From contig JASICF010000310.1 in NCBI GenBank assembly GCA_030044775.1, forward strand, positions 1 through 7,813: a stretch of 7,813 nucleotides of DNA. Reading direction: 5' to 3'. Positions 1 to 6,288 of the stretch are shown here, piece by piece. Source of the stretch: Candidatus Sulfotelmatobacter sp. GTDB lineage: Bacteria; Acidobacteriota; Terriglobia; Terriglobales; Acidobacteriaceae. Numbering within the stretch: the stretch's first letter is position 1; every line of letters begins with the position of its first letter. The position numbers were made by a program, and so were the translations under genes. The notes beneath the pieces were generated by a model. That model saw only the letters and a program-made list of their open reading frames with translations, ran no database searches and had not been told where the DNA came from.

Positions 1-837
1 AACGGATGGGGCCAATGGATCCGCGCCGATCATGAGGGTGTCGGAATGGACCGCACCGTCGCGACCGGAACTGGGTTTATTGGTCAATATTTCCCGTCAG
101 TGCGGAGGATCTATGAATCGTTGGCAAACATACCCGACGATTTGATTTTGTTTTTTCACCATGTCTCCTATACCCACCAATTGCATTTTGGCAAAACCGT
201 CATTCAAACCATCTACGATCTGCATTATGATGGCGCTAAAAAGGCGGCGGATTTTGTTTCCCAGTGGAGTTCTCTGCATGGGCGAGTCGACGACGACCGC
301 TATCATGACGTGCTGGAGCAACTCAACTATCAGGCCGGGCACGCGATAGTGTGGCGCGATGCCATTAACGACTGGTTCCGTCGCCTTTCAGGGATTGCAG
401 ATGCAAAAGGACGAGTGGGCAATCATCCGCATCGCATCGAGGCCGAATCCATGGAATTGAAAGGCTATATTCCAGTAAGCGTCACGCCCTGGGAGGACGC
501 CTCCGGAGGAAAAGCCATCGAGTGCACACTGACGGGCGAGCCATGCACGGCGCAATTTCGTTTTAAGGGCGCGCCCGGCCGCTACGAGGTCGATGTTCAA
601 TATTTCGATCAGAACAATGGGGTCTCGAAGTACCGCCTCTCGATTGGCGCGCGATTGGTAGACGAATGGCTTGCCGATGGATCATTGCCGGCAACACGAC
701 CCAACGGCGATTCCTCAACGCGGCGAGTAATTCACGGCGTAATGCTCTGGCCGGGAAACGAGTTGCGAATTGAGGGATTCTCTGACCGGGAAGAACGCGC
801 GCCACTCGATTATGTGGCGCTTCACCGGGAGCGGTGA
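1..837 (+). CDS. Alpha-glucuronidase, GH67 family (C-terminal part, 5'-truncated by window edge)
   Basis: The reading frame is open from base 1 to a TGA at 835-837 (278 codons). The first in-frame ATG (46) lies inside a conserved block, so it is not the start. The block DHEGVGMDRTVATGTGFIGQ (residues 10-29) and the following PDDLILFFHHVSYTH and GKTVIQTIYDLHYDGA stretches are hallmarks of the GH67 C-terminal helical domain. GH67 enzymes release (4-O-methyl)glucuronic acid from the non-reducing end of xylo-oligosaccharides in glucuronoxylan breakdown. Family members are about 700 residues long, so the catalytic barrel with its acidic residues lies left of the window. After the helical domain (to about residue 140) comes a beta-rich tail (about 145-278) starting HRIEAESMELKGY and containing TPWEDASGGKA, resembling a CBM6/CBM35- or malectin-like beta-sandwich. 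Family assignment is firm; the tail's role is inferred. Confidence 0.93.
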   Translation, partial: NGWGQWIRADHEGVGMDRTVATGTGFIGQYFPSVRRIYESLANIPDDLILFFHHVSYTHQLHFGKTVIQTIYDLHYDGAKKAADFVSQWSSLHGRVDDDRYHDVLEQLNYQAGHAIVWRDAINDWFRRLSGIADAKGRVGNHPHRIEAESMELKGYIPVSVTPWEDASGGKAIECTLTGEPCTAQFRFKGAPGRYEVDVQYFDQNNGVSKYRLSIGARLVDEWLADGSLPATRPNGDSSTRRVIHGVMLWPGNELRIEGFSDREERAPLDYVALHRER

Positions 838-1035
838 CGCCTGGCGGTTTTACGACCCGTACCAGTGCGAGCGTTGAGGCGTTCGCCCGCTGGCGGGATC
901 GTGCACTATCGAAATCCTATTAGGTGGGAGGGTTAGGACTTAAGATGACCTGGAAGTCCCATTCCTCCCAATACTGCGCCGCGATCAGAATCCCCTTGGA
1001 GTTTCGAGTTATCTGCCCGGGCATACCGCGATTTT
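838..1035. other. Convergent intergenic region
   Basis: This 198-bp gap lies between the stop of the GH67 gene and the stop of the minus-strand YXWXGXW gene. It holds a perfect 10-bp palindrome TGCCCGGGCA (1014-1023) and a weak CCCGC/GCGGG dyad near 888-899 with only two bases between its arms. Neither has a following T tract, so I call no intrinsic terminator for either gene. No convincing small ORF is seen. Confidence 0.6.
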
Positions 1036-2136
1036 CTATCCTGGACCCCGCCGCGTTTGGCGCGCTTGCAACGCCTGTTGCTCCTGCTGGTGGCGTTGCT
1101 GAAGTTCCTGAGTTTGCTGTTGATGTTTCTGCTCCATTTGCTGGCGCGTAGCTGCATCGGCTTTGTCGTGGTCGGCCTGCAGATGCTCCTGGTCCTGCTG
1201 CTTTTGCAGCTGCTGCCGTTCTTTTTCCTGCTGCGAGTACAGCTTATCCTGCTGCTTCTGGTATTTCTTGTCGAGCTTCGCGTCGCCGGTGTTTGGAGCC
1301 GGAGCCCGGTCATGTGACAAATCAGCGGCATGAACGGCCGGGTTTGGATGAGTAGCGTCTGCACTCGCGGCACCAGGATGACCTGCCGGAGGATGATACG
1401 GAGCTCCCTCAGCTTTAGCCTCTGTTACGTGGCTTCCGGAGAAATCCCCAGGCCTCGATGTGGCGGCAATGCGAGGCTTGCCCTGGTTGTTGGAAGCGCG
1501 CAGCTCAGGATTCGCGCGCGCCGCCTGCACGTGCTGCGCCTGTTCATTGGTGGGCGGAGTATGACTCTCACGCGCGGCTGCTTCCTCTTCGGCCGTGGGA
1601 CGTGCCGTCGTTCCACCCTGCCCGCCGTTATAGCTGACGTGGCTTACCGTGGTGCTGTTGACCACCGTCTTGGTGTAGACGTTGTGGATTTCGGTGACGT
1701 TCACATTGACGACAGATTGGTTGTAGAAGAAATGGCCGCCCTGCCAGTAGCCGCCCTCGAATCCAACCCCGAAATAACCGAAGCCATAAGCGATGCCGCC
1801 GTAAAAGCCGATGGTCGGGCCCCAGAAGCCCTCATGAAAGGCAAATACGCCACCGCCCCAGCCCCACCACGGAGGAGTCCACAGTAGGCCAACCTCCGGC
1901 GCGAGCACCCAGGTACCCGGAACCCAGTAATAATCGTTGACGTCGGTATCCCAGGCCCAGTAGCCGGGCGTCCAGATGTAATCGGGCGCGGGGCAAACGG
2001 GTTGTTCGTAGAGGGGCAACGCAGGGGGAGCAAATCCAACGGTAATACCGACCGCGACCTGGGCGTGCGCAGGCGGCACGGTACAGATCGCAGCAAGTAC
2101 AAAGAGAAAAAAACCAACAAATGCGGTTTTGCGCAT
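1036..2136 (-). CDS. Secreted YXWXGXW-repeat protein with Gln-rich coiled-coil tail
   Basis: The product has 366 residues. A Sec signal peptide (MRKT, then a hydrophobic stretch to residue 20) ends in AHA-Q, with likely cleavage after Ala25. Residues 50-91 carry the repeat motifs WTPGYW (55-60) and WVPGTW (71-76), then a degenerate WTPPWW (86-91), as in the YXWXGXW/WXXGXW repeat family, whose function is unknown. Residues 92-160 are rich in Gly, Tyr, Phe and Trp and then become Asn/Val-rich. Residues 175-285 are a low-complexity Pro/Ala/His linker. Residues 290-360 are extremely Gln-rich (27 of 71) with interspersed charge and probably form a coiled coil. The start is supported by GGAAGGAA on the minus strand (complement of 2143-2150), six bases before the ATG. 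Location is probably periplasm or cell surface. No catalytic motif is visible. Confidence 0.87.
   Translation of the reverse strand: MRKTAFVGFFLFVLAAICTVPPAHAQVAVGITVGFAPPALPLYEQPVCPAPDYIWTPGYWAWDTDVNDYYWVPGTWVLAPEVGLLWTPPWWGWGGGVFAFHEGFWGPTIGFYGGIAYGFGYFGVGFEGGYWQGGHFFYNQSVVNVNVTEIHNVYTKTVVNSTTVSHVSYNGGQGGTTARPTAEEEAAARESHTPPTNEQAQHVQAARANPELRASNNQGKPRIAATSRPGDFSGSHVTEAKAEGAPYHPPAGHPGAASADATHPNPAVHAADLSHDRAPAPNTGDAKLDKKYQKQQDKLYSQQEKERQQLQKQQDQEHLQADHDKADAATRQQMEQKHQQQTQELQQRHQQEQQALQARQTRRGPG
1057..1269 (-). repeat. Gln-rich low-complexity coding tract
   Basis: This is the 3' part of the YXWXGXW gene, encoding residues 290-360. CAG and CAA codons recur in short runs (QQ, QQQ) between Glu, Lys, Asp, Arg and His, giving strings such as KQQDQEHLQ and QELQQRHQQEQQALQ. 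On the plus strand it reads as CTGCTG/TTGCTG-like imperfect repeats. It is likely prone to slippage and length variation between strains; the latter is inference. Confidence 0.7.
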
Positions 2137-2508
2137 TGTGCATTCCTTCCGCGAGAGGCAGTGACTTTATCCTCCGAGCACCAGTAGCAGGTAAAGCACT
2201 TTAGCCTCAGTAGAATTTTGATCATTGACAGAGTGCAAAACTTGAGTAGAAGGTTGCTTCTGTGTCTGAGAACCGATCACGAACATGCCTCCACTACCTG
2301 TAGACACTTTGTGGTCGGCGCTTATTTGCGCTAGACGGGTCCATTCGGACTGATTGAGAAAGAGCGGGTGGGCAGCGCGGAACGCATTCCGGATCAGGTG
2401 TCACCGCTCCAACGAAATTAGGTCAGTGAGGGTAACCGCCATTTTTACTACAGCAATCACTCGGCGAAGGGTAGCATCCAATGTGACTCCGATCTGAGAC
2501 TTCAACCC
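2137..2508. other. Divergent intergenic region between the YXWXGXW gene and the antiporter gene
   Basis: These 372 bp must contain the promoters of both divergent genes. For the minus-strand gene, a weak pair can be read on the complement: TTTACC, 18 bases, GATAAA, about 50 bases upstream of its ATG. For the plus-strand gene the best -35 box is an exact TTGACA at 2225-2230. Small dyads such as GTCC-ATTC-GGAC and GGTG-T-CACC are present but too short to assign. No tRNA, repeat element or credible small ORF is seen. Confidence 0.5.
2225..2252 (+). promoter_or_regulatory. Possible sigma70-like promoter for the antiporter gene
   Basis: A perfect TTGACA (2225-2230) is followed after 16 bases by TAGAAG (2247-2252), which matches TATAAT at four of six positions. 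The spacing is acceptable but the -10 box is weak. It would leave a leader of about 250 bases before the ATG at 2509. Called from sequence alone, so it may be chance. Confidence 0.22.
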
Positions 2509-4197
2509 ATGGATCATTTGGCAGCACACGATGTAATGGTTGTATTCCTCGCACTTGCTGCTCTTTTGGCGAGCGCAAAATTTGCCGGGGAACTGGTCAA
2601 GAAATTTAATCAACCCTCCGTGCTTGGTGAAATCATCGCAGGCATCCTGCTGGGTCCGACGGTTCTTGGCCGCTACCAACCCACTGTTTATGCTCTGCTG
2701 TTTCCGCACACAGGCCCGGTGGCCCTGGTCCTGGACGGGATCATTGCCATCAGCGTGGTCTTCTTTCTTCTCACCGCAGGCATTGAGACTGATTTGGCCA
2801 GCATTTTTCGCCAAGGCAAAAGCGCACTGCTGGTCAGTTCTTTCGGCATGGTCATCCCATTTGGCTTCGGATTTCTTTCGGCTCAGGTATTCCCGCAATT
2901 CCTGAGCGCCGGTGAAGGCACCAACCCTATTGTGTTCGCTCTTTTCATGGGCACCGCGCTTTCCATCTCCGCTCTTCCCGTGGTCGCCCGTATCCTGATT
3001 GATCTGGAACTGCTCAGGACGGAGATGGGCACGATCGTGATGTCCTCCGCCATGTTCGACGACTTAGTGGGTTGGATTCTGTTCGGCTTAGTTCTGGGAA
3101 TGATGAATCCGCGGGCTGGCACCGGACATAGCGCCCCACATACCATCATTCTTGTTTTGAGCTTTGCGGTCCTCATGCTAACCGTTGGGCGCTGGCTGAT
3201 TCACACGATTCTTCCTTTTATCCAGGCCCATACCACTTGGCCGGGAGGTGTTCTCGGTTTCATTTTTTCTTTGACGCTGGCAGCGGCCGCGTTCGCTGAA
3301 TATGCGGGCATCCACGCGGTATTCGGTGCGTTCATCACCGGCGCGGCAGTTGGCGAATCCCCTCACCTCCGGGAGCGCACCTCCGAGCACATTCACCAGA
3401 TCGTTACCAATGTCTTCGCTCCGCTGTTTTTCGCCAGCATCGGTCTGCACACCAATTTTGTGACCAACTTTCATGCGGGTGTCACCTTTTTCATCATCGG
3501 CATCGCATGTCTAGGGAAAATCCTGGGTGCGGGATGGGGTGCGCGGTTGGGCGGCATGGACCTGCGCACTTCAATCGGAGTCGGCCTGGCGATGAACGCC
3601 CGCGGCGCGATGGAAATGATTCTCGGCATTCTCGCGCTGCAAGCCGGTCTGATCCGCGAACCCATGTTCGTGGCACTCGTCGTCATGGCTTTGGTAACGT
3701 CGCTCATTTCTGCGCCGGCGATTCGAATTCTGGTCAAACGGAAAAAATCGGTCAGTCTCAAGGAAATCGTTTCCGGCGACTTGTTTCTGGCCAATCTCCG
3801 AGGCGACACGAAAAATGGCGTATTGCAAGAAATGTGCAGCGTGGCTGCTCCGCTTGTTGGCAACGCTCCAGAGCGCTGCTTTCGCCTGGTCAGCGAGCGT
3901 GAGCGCGTCACCAGCAGCGGCTGGCGTTTCGGAGTAGCCGTGCCCTATGCGCGCGTCAATGGCCTGAGTCGTCCGATCGTCGCGATTGGGAGGACTGAAA
4001 AGGGCATTGATTTCGACTCGCGCGACGGCCGGCCCGCGAAGCTGATTGTGTTGATTCTCACTCCAGATAACCAGTCTCAGCATGATCTGCTGGCCGATGC
4101 GGGCCAACTCTTCAGCCACAAAGAAGTGGTGGACCGCGCGCTCGCCGCTAACAGTTTTGTGGAGTTGTTGGCAGCGTTGAATGCTCCGGTGAAGTAA
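2509..4197 (+). CDS. CPA2-family cation/proton antiporter with C-terminal degenerate PTS EIIA-type-2 domain
   Basis: The 562-residue integral membrane protein would exchange Na+ or K+ for protons; the ion cannot be read from sequence. Residues 8-410 form the Na+/H+ exchanger domain, about 12 hydrophobic segments. QPSVLGEIIAGILLGPTVLG (35-54) is the family signature, Asp184-Asp185 in AMFDDLVGW is the paired-acid ion site, and Arg365 lies in the conserved NARGAME segment. After a basic linker (KRKK, 410-413), residues 415-562 resemble a mannitol/fructose-type EIIA domain, as in other antiporter-EIIA fusions. The phosphorylated His of the usual PHAR motif is Tyr480 here (GVAVPYARV), while a second conserved-looking His (525, in QHDLLADAG) remains. 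The ATG at 2509 gives the usual N-terminus but has only a weak Shine-Dalgarno; no ATG, GTG or TTG lies upstream before the in-frame TAG at 2419. No TrkA-N domain is present. Confidence 0.92.
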   Translation: MDHLAAHDVMVVFLALAALLASAKFAGELVKKFNQPSVLGEIIAGILLGPTVLGRYQPTVYALLFPHTGPVALVLDGIIAISVVFFLLTAGIETDLASIFRQGKSALLVSSFGMVIPFGFGFLSAQVFPQFLSAGEGTNPIVFALFMGTALSISALPVVARILIDLELLRTEMGTIVMSSAMFDDLVGWILFGLVLGMMNPRAGTGHSAPHTIILVLSFAVLMLTVGRWLIHTILPFIQAHTTWPGGVLGFIFSLTLAAAAFAEYAGIHAVFGAFITGAAVGESPHLRERTSEHIHQIVTNVFAPLFFASIGLHTNFVTNFHAGVTFFIIGIACLGKILGAGWGARLGGMDLRTSIGVGLAMNARGAMEMILGILALQAGLIREPMFVALVVMALVTSLISAPAIRILVKRKKSVSLKEIVSGDLFLANLRGDTKNGVLQEMCSVAAPLVGNAPERCFRLVSERERVTSSGWRFGVAVPYARVNGLSRPIVAIGRTEKGIDFDSRDGRPAKLIVLILTPDNQSQHDLLADAGQLFSHKEVVDRALAANSFVELLAALNAPVK

Positions 4198-4254
4198 GAG
4201 AAGGACCCCGCGTTGTGGTGCACTCGCAGTTCCGCGAGGTCGTGTTCATGTTCG

Positions 4255-4272
4255 GGGCGCAAGCACCCTTTT
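4255..4272 (+). terminator. Possible weak intrinsic terminator of the antiporter gene
   Basis: About 57 bases after the antiporter stop codon, GGGCG-CAAG-CACCC can pair with one C/A mismatch and is followed directly by TTTT. The stem is short, so any termination would be weak. Confidence 0.25.
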
Positions 4273-4293
4273 CCATCGCGCGCTGATCCAGTA

Positions 4294-4322
4294 TTCACAA
4301 GAATGTCGCCGAAGAAGAAAAT
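4294..4322 (+). promoter_or_regulatory. Candidate sigma70-like promoter for the M48 peptidase gene
   Basis: TTCACA (4294-4299; five of six with TTGACA) and GAAAAT (4317-4322; four of six with TATAAT) are separated by the ideal 17 bases. Transcription from here would begin near 4329 and give a leader of about 240 bases carrying all the downstream dyads. This is the best promoter-like pair I found in this gap. Confidence 0.33.
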
Positions 4323-4378
4323 TAAGTCCTGCATGTGAAGAAAATTTCATTCGCCCGCCCGGTTTCATTACTCAAGAA

Positions 4379-4391
4379 ACGTTACTAACGT
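4379..4391. promoter_or_regulatory. Perfect 13-bp dyad, possible operator
   Basis: ACGTTA-C-TAACGT is a perfect 6-bp inverted repeat around one central base. It lies downstream of the candidate promoter and about 180 bases before the peptidase ATG. The geometry suits a dimeric DNA-binding protein, but one such dyad is expected by chance roughly every 4 kb, so this is tentative. It overlaps an AACG-TG-CTAG element (4387-4396) echoed as AACG-CC-CTAG at 4446-4455. Confidence 0.25.
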
Positions 4392-4445
4392 GCTAGGGGA
4401 CTTTCTCAAGGGTTTCCCGGACTCAGCCAGGGAAGAAATAGCTTA

Positions 4446-4467
4446 AACGCCCTAGCTGCCTAGCGTT
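4446..4467 (+). other. Bulged hairpin in the peptidase leader
   Basis: AACG-(CC bulge)-CTAG-CTGC-CTAG-CGTT can fold into an 8-bp stem with a four-base loop and a two-base bulge. No T tract follows, so it is not a standard terminator. It could be a leader RNA structure or a protein-binding dyad. Confidence 0.3.
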
Positions 4468-4557
4468 CGAAGGATGCCAGCTGCAGAGCCGGCGGATATT
4501 TTGGGCCTCGGTATTTGCGATCGACAGTGGAAACTTGATTGCGCATACCCTCCTGTG

Positions 4558-4564
4558 AAGGGAG
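4558..4564 (+). promoter_or_regulatory. Ribosome binding site that fixes the M48 peptidase start
   Basis: AAGGGAG lies five bases before the ATG at 4570. It decides between this start and the in-frame ATG at 4474, which has no comparable site and would put 32 hydrophilic residues in front of a clear signal peptide. Confidence 0.8.
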
Positions 4565-4569
4565 CGCTA

Positions 4570-6207
4570 ATGCGCAAGTTGGAAGCAGTCGTCGTCTTAT
4601 TGTTGGCGTCGGTGGCCGCAAGTGCGTCGGCCGAGCCCTCGGGAATCTCATTCGACCAAACAGTCGATCGCGTGGTGGAGCGCGAGCGCAAGTTTGTCGC
4701 AACGATGAAGGAGATGCATCCGCTGGCTGAGACTTATATTCAAAATCTTCGCCAGGACCAGGACCGTGAAGTCGAGCCAGTCAGCGATCAGTATTTCCTT
4801 GGGCGAATTTTCTTGAGCGATGGTCTCCGCGAGTCACTGTTCAAGACACGGCATTCCGGATCCGACTTCTCCAGCGGCCTTTCATCGGTCTTTTCGGAAA
4901 AAGTTGTGCCCAGAGGTTTCGCACAGATGGTGGTTCTCGACGGGAACTTCCAGAAAAGCAATTATCGTTTCAGCTTCGTACGGCGCGAGTTTCTGGGAGA
5001 AGTGCGCTGTATTGTCATGGATGTTCAACCCAGGGAGAACTCCCACAAAGGATTGTTTACCGGAAGAATCTGGGTCGAAGATCACGACTTCAACATTGTC
5101 CGCTTCAACGGAACCTATTCAGGCAGCTCAAAATACAAATATTACCTGCACTTTGATAGCTGGCGGTTCAATTTGCGGGCGGATATTTGGCTCCCGTCCT
5201 ACATTTACGTGGAAGAGTCAGGTGCACAACCGGGCAGTCCGCTGTCTCATGATGTGCGCTTCAAAGCACAAACGCGGTTGTGGTCCTACGACCCAAAACA
5301 ACTGAGTCACGACGACGAGTTTACCCAGATCAAAGTCGAAAGCTCCGTGGATGATCGGACCATCGCTCAAGATAGCAGCCCGCTGCAAGCCCAACGTATG
5401 TGGGAACGGATGGCAGAAAACAATGCGGTGGATCATCTGCAGAAGATAGGCTTGCTTGCCCCACCCACCAGCGATGTAGACAAGGTCTTGCAAGACGTGG
5501 TCGACAATCTCATCATCGCCAACAAACTTGAGATCGAACCGGAGATCCGCTGTCGGGTGCTTCTGACCCTGCCGCTGGAATCCTTCACAATCGGCCACAC
5601 CATTGTAGTCAGTCGCGGCCTGCTGGATGTGCTGCCGGACGGAGCATCTCTGGCGGCAATTCTCGCTCACGAACTCGGGCACATCGCATTGGGTGATCGC
5701 GTCGATACCAAATTCGCCTTCAACGACCGCTTTTTCTTTCCAGATACCGAAGCTTTTAGACGTTTAGACTTCGAGCGAAACGCTGCCGATGAGGAAGCTG
5801 CCGACAATAAAGCTCTCGAGTTGTTGGCGAATTCGCAATACCAGGACAAGCTGTCGAGCGCGCGGTTGTTTCTCACCGCGTTACATGATCGTTCGCCGCT
5901 TCTGACCAATTTGATCAGGCCCCAGATGGGCAACAGAATGGCGTACGGAAATAACATTCGGATGGGCCGACTTCTGAACTCGTCGCCGGGTTTAGAAAAA
6001 CGCCGCCTCGATCAGATCGCCGCTCTTCCAATCGGCAGCAGGATCAAACTGGACCCGTGGAGCAATGCAATCACCATGATGAATACGAACCGTGTTGCTC
6101 CGTCGTCGGTGAGCGAAAAGATGCCGTTCGAGGTAACTCCATTTTTCCCCTTTCTAAGATATAGCCAGCCCGATCACAAGCTGGTGGCGGAGAATCCCGC
6201 GAAGTGA
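4570..6207 (+). CDS. Secreted M48-family zinc metallopeptidase with N-terminal beta-rich domain
   Basis: From the ATG at 4570 the product has 545 residues. A Sec signal peptide (MRKLEAVVVLLLASVAASASA) is probably cleaved after Ala21. Residues 25-260 form a separate region. Its part GRIWVEDHDFNIVRFNGTYS (165-184), then YYLHFDSWRFNLRADIWLPS, looks like a beta-sheet domain of the LolA/RseB type; this comparison is tentative. Residues 300-460 are the peptidase: a short hydrophobic lead-in VVSRGLLDVLPDG, the zinc motif HELGH (His367, Glu368, His371), then Glu408-x-x-x-Asp412 in EEAAD with Glu408 as probable third zinc ligand. All expected catalytic residues are present. There is no transmembrane segment after the signal peptide, so it is a soluble exported M48 (BepA-like) rather than HtpX-like enzyme. 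A beta-barrel gene follows after 81 bp, which fits an envelope protein-quality role, but the substrate is unknown. Confidence 0.88.
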   Translation: MRKLEAVVVLLLASVAASASAEPSGISFDQTVDRVVERERKFVATMKEMHPLAETYIQNLRQDQDREVEPVSDQYFLGRIFLSDGLRESLFKTRHSGSDFSSGLSSVFSEKVVPRGFAQMVVLDGNFQKSNYRFSFVRREFLGEVRCIVMDVQPRENSHKGLFTGRIWVEDHDFNIVRFNGTYSGSSKYKYYLHFDSWRFNLRADIWLPSYIYVEESGAQPGSPLSHDVRFKAQTRLWSYDPKQLSHDDEFTQIKVESSVDDRTIAQDSSPLQAQRMWERMAENNAVDHLQKIGLLAPPTSDVDKVLQDVVDNLIIANKLEIEPEIRCRVLLTLPLESFTIGHTIVVSRGLLDVLPDGASLAAILAHELGHIALGDRVDTKFAFNDRFFFPDTEAFRRLDFERNAADEEAADNKALELLANSQYQDKLSSARLFLTALHDRSPLLTNLIRPQMGNRMAYGNNIRMGRLLNSSPGLEKRRLDQIAALPIGSRIKLDPWSNAITMMNTNRVAPSSVSEKMPFEVTPFFPFLRYSQPDHKLVAENPAK

Positions 6208-6288
6208 CTGACTTCTCGGACAGCATTGGCACTTGGTCCTTGAGCTGAATGCCCTCTCCTACCTGCACTGCCGATCGGAAAGGACGAA

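Larger units (their letters stand above)
4198..4569. other. Intergenic region and leader upstream of the M48 peptidase gene
   Basis: This 372-bp gap holds, in order: a 5-bp hairpin CTCGC-AGTTCC-GCGAG (4223-4238), a GGG/CCC hairpin followed by TTTT (4255-4272), a promoter-like pair (4294-4322), a 7-bp direct repeat TTTCATT (4345-4351 and 4363-4369), a 13-bp perfect dyad (4379-4391), a bulged hairpin (4446-4467) and the ribosome binding site of the peptidase gene (4558-4564). An in-frame ATG at 4474 would extend the peptidase into this region, but the extension looks non-coding. Confidence 0.6.

Noticed and set aside
1014..1023. Perfect palindrome TGCCCGGGCA between the convergent genes
   Set aside because: As RNA it would need an unpaired loop inside the CCGG centre, leaving only three base pairs, and no T tract follows; it is a common GC-rich palindrome.
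924..1151. Short plus-strand frame beginning with GTG in the convergent gap
   Set aside because: Half of it overlaps the end of the minus-strand gene, it becomes Ala/Pro-rich antisense, and no matching protein feature is visible.
1057..1317. Plus-strand frame of 86 codons, very Leu-rich and looking like a membrane protein
   Set aside because: It is the antisense of the Gln-rich tract: complements of CAG/CAA codons read as CTG/TTG Leu. It has no ribosome binding site and overlaps a well-supported minus-strand gene.
1330..1887. Plus-strand frame of 185 codons opposite the YXWXGXW gene
   Set aside because: The translation is Arg/Ser-rich with no family resemblance, while the opposite strand has a signal peptide, repeat motifs and a good ribosome binding site.
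3571..4119. Minus-strand frame of 182 codons opposite the antiporter 3' part
   Set aside because: The plus strand encodes conserved antiporter and EIIA blocks across the whole stretch; the minus frame has no recognisable domain and is a codon-bias shadow.
6228..6244. TTGGCAC...TTGAG resembling a sigma54 -24/-12 promoter before the barrel gene
   Set aside because: Spacing between the GG and the expected GC element is two bases too long and the GC itself is missing.
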